Positions 17,333-23,963 of a stretch of DNA of 38,035 nucleotides are shown here, in pieces (the first letter of the stretch is position 1; each line of letters begins with the position of its first letter). The notes beneath the pieces are model-generated. The model worked only from the letters and a program-made list of their open reading frames with translations. It did not search any database and was not told the origin of the DNA. A program made the position numbers and the translations under genes. The DNA lies in assembly GCA_945900755.1 (NCBI GenBank), contig CAMDKS010000030.1, positions 1 to 38,035 of the forward strand, given 5' to 3'. The stretch comes from Bdellovibrio sp. ZAP7 (GTDB lineage Bacteria > Bdellovibrionota_B > Oligoflexia > Oligoflexales > RGVZ01).

Positions 17333-17372
17333 GAGGGCCATCACGTAGATTCCCTTGCCACCACTGGCCCTC
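17333..17372. repeat. Inverted repeat GAGGGCCA / TGGCCCTC
   Basis: A perfect 8-bp inverted repeat surrounds a 24-base loop in the 481-base gap after the AlbA_2 gene; the right arm is followed by AAAACTTT. It could be a weak terminator or a cassette border. The rest of the gap up to 17385 shows nothing interpretable. Confidence 0.4.
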
Positions 17373-17385
17373 AAAACTTTAGGAA

Positions 17386-17595
17386 AATTTAATCCAAGCC
17401 AATTCTTTCTTTAGAACTTCCATCGAAGGCCGATTTGCACTCGACATCAACCGATCTTCCTTGCAAACTGCGATCGCCGCCCAAGTGCCCCTGCAAGAAT
17501 ATGTAAATTACGTACTCCGTGCATCACCAACCGAGGTGGCCGCCAATCCGGAGGCTTACATGGCCTTGGCCTACTCTCAAAATAATCCAACCTGA
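17386..17595 (+). pseudogene. Relic of a HicB- or ribbon-helix-helix-type antitoxin gene
   Basis: Frame analysis of this stretch gives an open frame with no start codon ending at TGA 17593-17595. It contains GRFALDINRSSLQTAIAAQ followed by VPLQEYVNYVLRASP. That pattern (short strand, helix, then a helix with (L/V)xEYVNxxL) is the C-terminal ribbon-helix-helix-like part of HicB-family and related antitoxins. A TAG stop precedes the open stretch, and the N-terminal domain and any start are missing. No toxin partner is adjacent. I treat it as a gene fragment left by a rearrangement; the family assignment is by eye. Confidence 0.5.
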
Positions 17596-17674
17596 TCAAT
17601 TTTAAAAATTATGTCGATACGACCCCTAAATTGACGGCGCACCTCCGTACGTGATATCGCAACTGACTTGCAGA

Positions 17675-17956
17675 CTAGCCAAGTTTCCGCATTACACTGC
17701 TTTTATGCACTTTGACCTTACCTTTGCTAACATCAACGGTTACTGTTTCACCATTTGCGAGCTTTAGTACTTGGTGATCATTCACCTCGTTTACATCATC
17801 AAACTCTACTCCAAGCGTATCGCCACTCGGTGAAATCCACGCAACCCCTTTACCCGAGGTTGAGTCAATCGCATCGCCGTAAGGTCCATCAGTCCAATAA
17901 ATCGAGAGCGGGCCTGATCCACCAAAAACGCGAAAAGATACTTCCGGCTTCTTCAT
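17675..17956 (-). CDS. Small hypothetical protein, possible antitoxin partner
   Basis: The 93-residue soluble protein (GGSGPLSIYWTDGPYGDAID, then GVAWISPSGDTLGVEFDDV) has a beta-rich look. It is loosely reminiscent of DUF2283-type small partners of toxins, but I do not recognise the family with confidence. The start is well supported: GAGGAGG lies ten bases before ATG 17956. The ATG overlaps the TGA of an upstream reading frame in an ATGA arrangement, so the two were probably an operon. The upstream frame is broken, so this may now be an orphan. Confidence 0.65.
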   Translation of the reverse strand: MKKPEVSFRVFGGSGPLSIYWTDGPYGDAIDSTSGKGVAWISPSGDTLGVEFDDVNEVNDHQVLKLANGETVTVDVSKGKVKVHKSSVMRKLG

Positions 17957-18123
17957 ATCTTCAACCTCCTCATCTTTTTGTGGAGAGCACGAATTTTCTT
18001 ACCCGTTGGATACATGCTTGCGAGGTAGTTGCCGTCTTCAAGTAACTTGATAACAGCCAAGAGATAGCGGCCAGACTCAAGCTTGTAAAATAAGTGATAC
18101 ACCTGGGGTGCTGTTAGCCAAAC
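17953..18123 (-). pseudogene. 3' fragment of an upstream operon gene, toxin-like
   Basis: Translated on the minus strand this gives VWLTAPQVYHLFYKLESGRY, then LLAVIKLLEDGNYLASMYPT, then a basic tail ending KKMRRLKI and TGA, overlapping the ATG of the 93-residue gene. The pattern of a strand with Lys, then 'YP(T/x)GKKI', resembles the C-terminus of RelE/PBECR-like nuclease toxins, but this is a weak match. Upstream the frame is closed by a stop, and another frame (WSWFHCSLRKPFPEFG) may be its continuation before a frameshift. No start codon or ribosome site is visible. Confidence 0.4.
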
Positions 18124-18354
18124 TCAGGGAATGGCTTCCTAAGCGAACAGTGGAACCAAGACCAAGAGTATCGAACTTTTTTCCGCCACACCATGCAAAA
18201 GAGAACTAGGACAAACAGAAGGGGTTCCCTATCTAGCCCAAATAAAAGTTGCCCATTTTATAATCATAGGGCTGTTATTTCTTGCTGCTTTCGCCTCAAA
18301 AACACCCATCTCACTATTTGCCCGCACCCTCTGTGTCAAAAAGGGTGTAGTGCA

Positions 18355-18413
18355 AACAAACATCGTCAACCAAGAATAATCGCGAAAAGCGTATAATGTG
18401 TGTTGCTACTACA
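18355..18413 (+). repeat. Element A, copy 2
   Basis: The copy runs from AACAAACATCGTCAACC to GTGTTGCTACTACA with the internal CGC-GAAAA-GCG hairpin followed by TATAAT. It is in the same orientation as the other four copies. No D half precedes it; the 18190-18354 stretch upstream holds no convincing gene. Confidence 0.85.
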
Positions 18414-18468
18414 ACACAATTGCAGACAAGGCGACACGTCAATTTTTCCCCAATGTTCCGCCATCAAT

Positions 18469-18753
18469 TTATAGCTCAGGTGCAGCAGCTGATCCATGAT
18501 TGATGCGAACGGTTGCACTACTCGTTTGCATATTATCACGAGAATTGACTGAGTTTGCGTACTCCCCTTCGACTTGGAAGGAATAACGTGTTTCACCACT
18601 TGGAAGTTGTTCGGGGGTCAGGCATTCGACGACTTTAAAATCACCCCACTCGCGGAGAGGAGCTTCGTCTGCGGCTGACATTTCAGCAATTTCTAATATT
18701 TTATATTTTGGCAGGTTGTGCTCGTCTGTTACGGTAAATTCATATAGTTTCAT
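18469..18753 (-). CDS. Small acidic hypothetical protein
   Basis: The 94-residue protein starts MKLYEFTVTDEHNLPKYKIL and is soluble and acidic, with a probable beta-rich fold; the last 25 residues are Ser/Asn-rich. I chose ATG 18753, with GGA about ten bases upstream, rather than a longer frame running back to 18882, because that extension would cover the divergent promoter region and the neighbour's start. It is divergent from the AbiGi-like gene with 91 bases between starts, which suggests shared control and possibly joint function. It is conserved-looking but not recognised. Confidence 0.6.
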   Translation of the reverse strand: MKLYEFTVTDEHNLPKYKILEIAEMSAADEAPLREWGDFKVVECLTPEQLPSGETRYSFQVEGEYANSVNSRDNMQTSSATVRINHGSAAAPEL

Positions 18754-18844
18754 GCGGTTGATTCCTATCAAAATCTTCGTCAAACGGTACATATGGAATG
18801 TTTGTATAACATAAGTAATATCAATCGTCATCAAGGGTTGTAAC

Positions 18845-19630
18845 ATGTCAAAGGCCTCGACATTACAAGGAAAACTTACCAAGGCTGACGTTCTATCGGG
18901 GCGCGGTGATCTTTCGCCATTCCTTGTACATTTGACTCGGACAGGTAGGGTAAAGCTACCCGCCGATATTTATGGTCTTCGCCGGGACGACAATAGAGCT
19001 GTTTTTGCCAAGAAAAATTTACAGAGTATTCTTGAGAAGTCGGTCATCAAGGCTATCTCGCCGTTTGGTTACTTCAACTACAAAGTTCGGTTAGAAGAAA
19101 AAGGTAGACCTGCAAAAAATCCTGATTCAAAGATTCAACGAAAATGGTTACGCAGCGTTTGTTTTACGGAAACGCCCATTGAGCATGTGCATTTTCAAAT
19201 GCGACATATTGCGGGGAGAAATTTACATTTTGAGTCCTATGGTTTGGCTTTTTGGGAATCGGCAATCCGCAAAAAGGGTGGCAATCCACTATTTTATTTT
19301 GATTCAACCAATCAGGCGGTTATCGCAGGCTTAGACGCGATAGCGGTATCAGAAGACTGCGAACGTTTCAAAAATACGTTGCCCCTTTACGAGAGTTTTG
19401 GCCCATCGCTTTATGCACCGAAACGTGAAGTTGATTTTCGGTGGGAGCGAGAGAGGCGAGTAGTCGGGGATGTCGCGTTTACGGCTGCGGATGTTGCCTT
19501 CGGTATTTGTGCTCGTGATGACATCGCTTATTTTGAGAACCTAGCGCAGCACAAATTTCCATTCGTTGATCCAAGGGATGACATGGCCGCGGTGAAGCAA
19601 AAGCTTGGCAAGCGTTTACTGTCGAGATAA
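18845..19630 (+). CDS. AbiGi-like putative abortive-infection protein
   Basis: The 261-residue cytoplasmic protein shows a sequence order typical of the AbiGi/DUF2971-like group: SPFLVHLTR near residue 25, AKKNLQSILEKSVIKA around 55-70, then VCFTETPIEHV near 105-115. FESYGLAFWESAIRKKGGNP and RWERERRVVGD follow. In that group the 'HLTR ... nL..IL ... CFTE.P' arrangement resembles ADP-ribosyltransferase-like folds, and members are linked to phage defence. That role is inferred from family resemblance only. It sits between two A repeats and ends 60 bases before a fragment of another cassette gene. The start is ATG 18845 with a weak AGGG upstream. Confidence 0.55.
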   Translation: MSKASTLQGKLTKADVLSGRGDLSPFLVHLTRTGRVKLPADIYGLRRDDNRAVFAKKNLQSILEKSVIKAISPFGYFNYKVRLEEKGRPAKNPDSKIQRKWLRSVCFTETPIEHVHFQMRHIAGRNLHFESYGLAFWESAIRKKGGNPLFYFDSTNQAVIAGLDAIAVSEDCERFKNTLPLYESFGPSLYAPKREVDFRWERERRVVGDVAFTAADVAFGICARDDIAYFENLAQHKFPFVDPRDDMAAVKQKLGKRLLSR

Positions 19631-19691
19631 GGGCTTTAAGGGTGGGATATTTCAGGTGGCTCATAAACAGAGAATTTTCCAAATCCGCCTT

Positions 19692-19793
19692 GTGAGCGGC
19701 GACACGGTTGCTGGAATAGCTGGATCGACGGCAGCATCGCCTGCTAACTGCTTGGCCGATGGTGCAACGGGCTGCGTCACGACAGCATGCTGA
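19692..19793 (+). pseudogene. Fragment of the 'DGATGCVTTA' repeat-protein gene
   Basis: In one frame this stretch reads VSGDTVAGIAGSTAASPANC then LADGATGCVTTAC and stop. It is clearly homologous to the units of the repeat protein at 22563-23963 (for example IAGVAGSVTASPADC then TNGVTGCVTTATY). Only about one unit remains, cut off on the left at ~19690 and on the right just before the D repeat at 19802. It is a relic of a second copy of that gene. Confidence 0.75.
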
Positions 19794-19801
19794 ATAGTTA
19801 C

Positions 19802-19937
19802 AAATTAAAAATATATTTGTTGGCGCTTTAGGGCAGTACGCTCGACAAACTCTGGGGCGGCAAGCGTTAAAATTGTTCAACAAACATCGTCAACCATAAA
19901 TAATTGCGAAAAGCGCATAATGTGTGTTGCTACTACA
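19802..19937 (+). repeat. Composite repeat D + A, copy 2
   Basis: D (19802-~19877, arms TGGCGC and the diverged GGCGGC) is followed by A (19879-19937), as at 15501-15634. Here -10-like TATAAT has become CATAAT. The end GTTGCTACTACA is reiterated immediately downstream as GTTGCTACTACA and CTACTACA (to about 19958), suggesting slippage or repeated insertion at this end. Confidence 0.85.
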
Positions 19938-19966
19938 GTTGCTACTACACTACTACAACTGCCAAT

Positions 19967-21268
19967 TCAAATACTCCAATACGGCAGAAACAAAATCTTC
20001 CTATCGAGGTCAACGATAGTTGAACCTCCATACAAAACTATCCCGAATTTTGATCCGTATTTTTTTACGAAATCCTCGAGTAGACCCGTATCAATTTCTG
20101 CGTGTCTCGCGGTCATTTTTACTTCGACAGGGATCACAGCACGCCCAATTTTAATGACGAAATCAATCTCGCCTGGTCCAAACGACAACGCATCGTTAGA
20201 GGGTTTAATCGTGAACGGTTTATAGTAATAAAGACTAGATTTTTGTGGGATTTGCGCAAGGTAGTCAACAAGTCTAGTATGCACGTAGGATTCAAGCCGA
20301 AAACCTAGCTCTTGGCTCGAAGGTGTCGTGGTGGAATAATAAGAGACAAGACCTGGATCTACCCAAGAATAAGTAGCAAAGTAAGTTGAGTGTGTCGTCG
20401 AAACCGCGTCGAGGTATGGTGTTTTTTTGAAAAGGTAGCCATGATTCATCAAATGATCAATCACCCGATCGACGACGGTTCGTTTTGTTGTCCGAAGGGA
20501 TTGCTGTACCCCTTTGTAGGTAAACTCTTGGGAGTTTCGATCCGCGAGGAACTGACGAATTTCATCATCTGCTGCAATGGTTGTTTGATAGGTTTCCGTT
20601 ATACCACTTTCAGCCACTAACTTGACGACAGTCATTGCCGATTTGAGGTCACTGGCCAGCCAAGCTTGCGGTAATCCACCCACGACCAAATAGCGTTTTA
20701 CGACGGCTGTTATCTCATCAACAAGTTTTGGTCGAACAGGTTTGTAGGTGGACAAATCTTGGGGGTCAGAAATAATATTTAAAAAATCTCGGCAAACACC
20801 GTCATCGCACAATTGATTGTGTGCAAGAATCTCTTGCATCGACAACGGAAATTGAGGAACAACCTGGGCTCGCCTCTGAAGTTTATCGCTGGCAATCGTC
20901 CGCAAAAAAGCTGGATTAGATCCAGACACAGCAAATTTTGCGGCTGATTTGTCATGAGCAAGCTTTACTGCGTCAAATATCTCCGGTTCCTTTTGCACCT
21001 CATCGACAAATACAAAGGGTTTATCGGCTCCTGATGACTTTATGTCGTCAAGAATACAGGTCGAAGACCCTCGCACTCTCGCCCGAAACTTGGAATCATC
21101 TCCTTCGTATTGAAACAGGCGATAGCCCTCTTGCCCCAGATCACGACAGACCTGTCCAAGCAGGTACGTTTTGCCACATCCGACAATCCCTGGCAGAATC
21201 ACTCCGTGGCTTGATTTACTGAGTAAAATCGACTTCAAAAGGCGAATATTGTTCCTATAAATATGCAA
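19967..21268 (-). CDS. AAA ATPase with DUF4143 domain (intact)
   Basis: The 433-residue protein belongs to the ATPase family with a C-terminal DUF4143 domain common on islands; its cellular role is unproven. The P-loop is GIVGCGKT (residues 27-34), Walker B is PFVFVDEVQKEPEIFDAVK near 86-104, and the sensor FAVSGSNPAFL follows. The C-terminus has GPGEIDFVIKIGRAVIPVEV, with D...EVK spacing like restriction-endonuclease folds. I accept TTG 21268 as start because GGAGT lies eight bases upstream and there is no ATG before the P-loop. It is alone on the minus strand between repeats A (copy 3) and B (copy 2). A truncated paralogue lies at 25314-26333. Confidence 0.85.
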   Translation of the reverse strand: MHIYRNNIRLLKSILLSKSSHGVILPGIVGCGKTYLLGQVCRDLGQEGYRLFQYEGDDSKFRARVRGSSTCILDDIKSSGADKPFVFVDEVQKEPEIFDAVKLAHDKSAAKFAVSGSNPAFLRTIASDKLQRRAQVVPQFPLSMQEILAHNQLCDDGVCRDFLNIISDPQDLSTYKPVRPKLVDEITAVVKRYLVVGGLPQAWLASDLKSAMTVVKLVAESGITETYQTTIAADDEIRQFLADRNSQEFTYKGVQQSLRTTKRTVVDRVIDHLMNHGYLFKKTPYLDAVSTTHSTYFATYSWVDPGLVSYYSTTTPSSQELGFRLESYVHTRLVDYLAQIPQKSSLYYYKPFTIKPSNDALSFGPGEIDFVIKIGRAVIPVEVKMTARHAEIDTGLLEDFVKKYGSKFGIVLYGGSTIVDLDRKILFLPYWSI

Positions 21269-21387
21269 CTGGACACTCCACGATAAAAGACCTCCTGTAT
21301 GGAAATCTCATTTTAGAATACAACATTTACCTGAAAATCTCAAATTTAAAAATTAGATTTACATAGAAAATCCAGAGAAATTGAACC

Positions 21388-21434
21388 TGTACTACCGCTT
21401 TATTAAGATGGCAGGTTAATAAAGCGGTAGTACA
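21388..21434. repeat. 47-bp hairpin element B, copy 2 (perfect)
   Basis: TGTACTACCGCTTTATTAA (21388-21406) and TTAATAAAGCGGTAGTACA (21416-21434) are perfect 19-bp complements around GATGGCAGG. This copy lies between the DUF4143 gene and the mazEF promoter. With no U-run after the arms, it is unlike a standard terminator. Confidence 0.9.
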
Positions 21435-21455
21435 CGCCTATCTCAGCTGCCGGGC

Positions 21456-21495
21456 TTGCATTTATAAGAATGGTAGTGTATAATTTGTTATAACA
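21456..21495 (+). promoter_or_regulatory. mazEF promoter with palindromic operator
   Basis: TTGCAT (21456-21461) and TATAAT (21479-21484) are 17 bases apart. Just after the -10 lies a perfect palindrome TGTTATAACA (21486-21495), ten bases before the ATG. It is a plausible binding site for the AbrB-type antitoxin, consistent with the autoregulation known for this family. Confidence 0.65.
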
Positions 21496-21504
21496 GGAGG
21501 TCCT

Positions 21505-21750
21505 ATGATTTCGCAAAGAATTAAGATCCGAAAAATGGGCAACAGTCACGGAATTTTAATACCTCAAGAAATTCTTAAAAGCATGCAATGGGAAGCTGGT
21601 CAATTTGTTGATCTAATCTTGGAGTTAAATGCATTGGTACTTGCCACGCCAGTGCCGACTTTAAATGATTTAGTAAATAGCGTTCCCAAGAAAATGAAAA
21701 TCAAAGAAGTTTCCACTGGGAGGCCTGTTGGAAAGGAGAAGGTTGACTGA
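21505..21750 (+). CDS. mazE: MazE-like antitoxin (SpoVT/AbrB fold)
   Basis: The 81-residue protein begins with the swapped-hairpin DNA-binding pattern IKIRKMGNSHGILIPQEILK. It continues with GQFVDLILELNALVLATPVP, as in the MazE/ChpAI/PemI-type antitoxins; the C-terminal tail should bind the toxin. The ATG has a very strong AGGAGGTCCT leader. Its TGA overlaps the ATG of the toxin gene (TGATG), ensuring coupled translation. The palindrome overlapping the promoter fits autorepression by the complex. The gene pair lies between the B repeat and the long palindromic element. Confidence 0.85.
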   Translation: MISQRIKIRKMGNSHGILIPQEILKSMQWEAGQFVDLILELNALVLATPVPTLNDLVNSVPKKMKIKEVSTGRPVGKEKVD

Positions 21751-22073
21751 TGTATATACCTGAACGAGGTGACATCTGCTGGTTAACATTTGATCCTCAA
21801 GCCGAGCACGAACAAATGAAGCGCCGCCCTGCTCTGATTATTTCTGAAAAAATATTTAACGCAATTGGTTTAGCAGCTGTGTGCCCAATTACTTCTGCGC
21901 CTCCTAAGCATGGCTTTCATATTAAGCTGCCAGAGACGCTTCGAACTGGTGGATGCGTCATGACAGAGCAAATTAAAAGTTTGGATTTTATTTCACGTAA
22001 GGCAGAATTCATTGAATATGCTCCGTTTGGATTTATTCAACAGGTTAGATCAATCGTTGCCCAGTTCATTTGA
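21750..22073 (+). CDS. mazF: MazF/PemK-type endoribonuclease toxin
   Basis: This sequence-specific mRNA interferase of 107 residues (family 105-115) starts with PERGDICWLTFDPQAEHEQM and KRRPALIISE. Those are the hallmark 'RGDI...DP..G.EQ..RRPALV(I/L)S' strands, with the catalytic arginine in KRRP. VCPITSAPPKHGFHIKLPE and GGCVMTEQIKSLDF follow, carrying the second catalytic region around Thr. No truncation is seen, so it is likely active and held by MazE. The stop is at the end of FIQQVRSIVAQFI. Confidence 0.93.
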   Translation: MYIPERGDICWLTFDPQAEHEQMKRRPALIISEKIFNAIGLAAVCPITSAPPKHGFHIKLPETLRTGGCVMTEQIKSLDFISRKAEFIEYAPFGFIQQVRSIVAQFI

Positions 22074-22170
22074 GATTCTCTTAGCTTTTGAAATCTGGTA
22101 TCTTGTTAAAGGCATCAGGTTTTGGTCACGAGCTTTGTTGCCCTGCGTCAATTCAGGACTTCTTATAGGT

Positions 22171-22292
22171 AGAGCCTGTTCGGCGTTCCCTGACTCTGCG
22201 TTGCTTGTCGCCGGAAAATGCTCATTTACCGGAAGTAAACTCCGCCTTTCCGACGCCTCGCGCCTTGATTTAGAGAACGCCGAACAGGCTCT
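22171..22292. repeat. Long palindromic element, copy 2 (complete)
   Basis: The 18-bp perfect arms are AGAGCCTGTTCGGCGTTC (22171-22188) and GAACGCCGAACAGGCTCT (22275-22292). The ~86-base interior can itself fold through CGGAAA/TTTCCG and TTTAC/GTAAA. Relatives are at 1-111 and 31505-31623. Its right edge abuts a truncated reading frame. Confidence 0.9.
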
Positions 22293-22436
22293 ATTTATGA
22301 ATTCATTGATGATTTTAAGAAAAATATCGGCGACCGCCGCATTGACCTCTCAATTTTATCCAAAGGTGCCATAAGCACTGAGCCATTTTGGATTGCGACC
22401 TTTCCTCTCGCGCGCCAGCTTCATCAGTGGAGTTGA
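22292..22436 (+). pseudogene. Truncated 3' coding fragment of unknown gene
   Basis: One frame reads SIYEFIDDFKKNIGDRRIDL, then SILSKGAISTEPFWIATFPL and ARQLHQWS before TGA. The composition is protein-like, with an N-terminus starting exactly at the palindromic element. No start codon or ribosome site is visible. I do not recognise the family. It may be the tail of a gene into whose 5' part the palindrome or a deletion was placed. The rest of the 489-base gap between mazF and the repeat protein holds only repeats. Confidence 0.35.
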
Positions 22437-22448
22437 CGGGCATTTTTT

Positions 22449-22509
22449 CGACAATAATCGTCAACCAAAAGTAATCGCGTAACAGCGTATAATGTGTGTT
22501 GCTATTACA
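22449..22509 (+). repeat. Element A, copy 4 (diverged)
   Basis: The copy contains ATCGTCAACCAAAAGTAATC, GCGTAACAGCG, TATAAT and GTGTTGCTATTACAG. Differences from the other copies lie mainly in the loop and the trailing CTATTACA. It is in the same orientation as the others and precedes the repeat-protein gene. Confidence 0.8.
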
Positions 22510-22562
22510 GGCTTTCTAATCGTTCTCGAGCGAGGTGAAGTTGCTGACCTCGTTGTTCATCT

Positions 22563-23963
22563 TTGGCCTGTGCCGCCGATTTATTGAGCTGGCAGGTGTT
22601 ACGCGCCAACGAAAATGGGGCCACCAAGACGGGCACCAAAGACTGCGCGGCGGGGACTGTGGCCGATTGTGCGGCCGGAGGTCAATCTGGCTGTAAAACG
22701 GTTTCTTCTTACATCTCCGTAGAGACGTCGTTGCTGACCGCAGCCAACATTAAATCAGGCGTCACCCTTGCCGGAGTTCTAGGGACGTCTGCAGGCAGTT
22801 TAAGTGATTGCTCGAGTGATGGCGCAACGGGCTGCGTGGCAACGGCGACTTATACTGCCGCGTTAACAACAGGAGCCGCAAGTAAAATTCTATCCGGCCA
22901 GAGTGTGGCTGGTGTTGCAGGTAACGTGACTCTACCAGCAGCCGGCAAAGTTTATACCGGGATTACGTTTGGTGTAAGTGCTGGTCAGACAGGAACTCTG
23001 ACGATTCCGACAGCCGGCAACGTCCTTGCGGCGTCTGGCACTTTCGGTGATCCGGGTGCGGCTGTGACGCCGACCTTGACGATTCCAACCGCCGGCAACG
23101 TCCGCACGGGCAACGGCACCTTCGGTGTCGCCGGCACCGCCACCACTCCGACTCTCGCAAATTGCAGTGCCGACGGCGGCGTTGGTTGCGTGGCGGTTGC
23201 AACTTTTAAAGCAGCAGATATGAGCGTCGCGATTGCCGGTAATATTAAAACTGGAGCTACGATTGCTGGGGTCGCAGGCTCGGTGACCGCATCCCCAGCG
23301 GACTGCTCAACTAACGGTGTAACAGGTTGTGTCACCACTGCCACCTATCAGTCTGGTGACCTTACAAACCTCACCGAAGGAAATATTAAAAACGGAACAA
23401 CGATCGCTGGAGTGGCAGGTCTTTACCCTAATGCCACCTACAAACTGCCAAGTGCAGATGGGGCGGCAGGACTGACGAATGCGACTTTTGATGCGAAAGT
23501 AAAATCAGCGACAGCATTTGAGTATTGGACTGAAGCCGGAGCTCGCGAGGAGAGTGTAGGGGATGCGGACATCACGGCGGCTAATATCGCAAACGGCGTC
23601 TCTGTATTTGGACTTTCCGGCACCCTCACAGGAGGCTCAGCTCCAAATGCTTGGGATGTTCGCGTAGGTACTGTGGTCAACGGTGTCACCGGCAAACTTA
23701 AGGTCAACTGTCGTAATCGTGTTCGTAGTGCCGTTTATAACTACGACGGAGCTGTTGGGTCCATTCCAAATACGGGGGTTGCTACCGTCAGCACTAACTA
23801 TGATTATTGGGACACCATTGACGATTATAATAATGGCGTCTCAGGGCTTCCAACAGGTGTCGTGACGGGATATGCCGCCAAAGTTCCTCAGAATCTGCAG
23901 ATAATCCGGTCGTTGCTGTGGAAAATAAATCTGAAATGGTTGTGTTCAAAACTTGGTTTCTAA
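22563..23963 (+). CDS. Secreted-type repeat protein, probably incomplete at both ends (possible DGR-type target)
   Basis: The frame of 466 codons is built of ~45-50-residue units: SLSDCSSDGATGCVATATYT, then a helix-turn ending SGQSVAGVAGNV, and later TASPADCSTNGVTGCVTTAT with GNIKNGTTIAGVAG. Such Gly/Thr/Ala-rich units resemble surface or tail-fibre-type repeat proteins. The start (TTG 22563) lacks a signal peptide or ribosome site, so the true 5' end is probably lost. The last part, KVNCRNRVRSAVYNYDGAVG, then aromatic-rich TNYDYWDTIDDYNNG, looks like the entry into a C-terminal lectin-like (DUF1566-type) domain. That domain is missing here. After about residue 440 another frame (ADNPVVAVENKSEMVVFKTW) also looks coding, suggesting a frameshift or junction. 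Confidence 0.6.
   Translation: MACAADLLSWQVLRANENGATKTGTKDCAAGTVADCAAGGQSGCKTVSSYISVETSLLTAANIKSGVTLAGVLGTSAGSLSDCSSDGATGCVATATYTAALTTGAASKILSGQSVAGVAGNVTLPAAGKVYTGITFGVSAGQTGTLTIPTAGNVLAASGTFGDPGAAVTPTLTIPTAGNVRTGNGTFGVAGTATTPTLANCSADGGVGCVAVATFKAADMSVAIAGNIKTGATIAGVAGSVTASPADCSTNGVTGCVTTATYQSGDLTNLTEGNIKNGTTIAGVAGLYPNATYKLPSADGAAGLTNATFDAKVKSATAFEYWTEAGAREESVGDADITAANIANGVSVFGLSGTLTGGSAPNAWDVRVGTVVNGVTGKLKVNCRNRVRSAVYNYDGAVGSIPNTGVATVSTNYDYWDTIDDYNNGVSGLPTGVVTGYAAKVPQNLQIIRSLLWKINLKWLCSKLGF

Noticed and set aside
19479-19883. Minus-strand 134-codon frame through the D repeat
   Set aside because: It runs through repeats and the AbiGi-like gene's 3' end; its translation differs from the sister frame at 15376-15591 and has no start signals.
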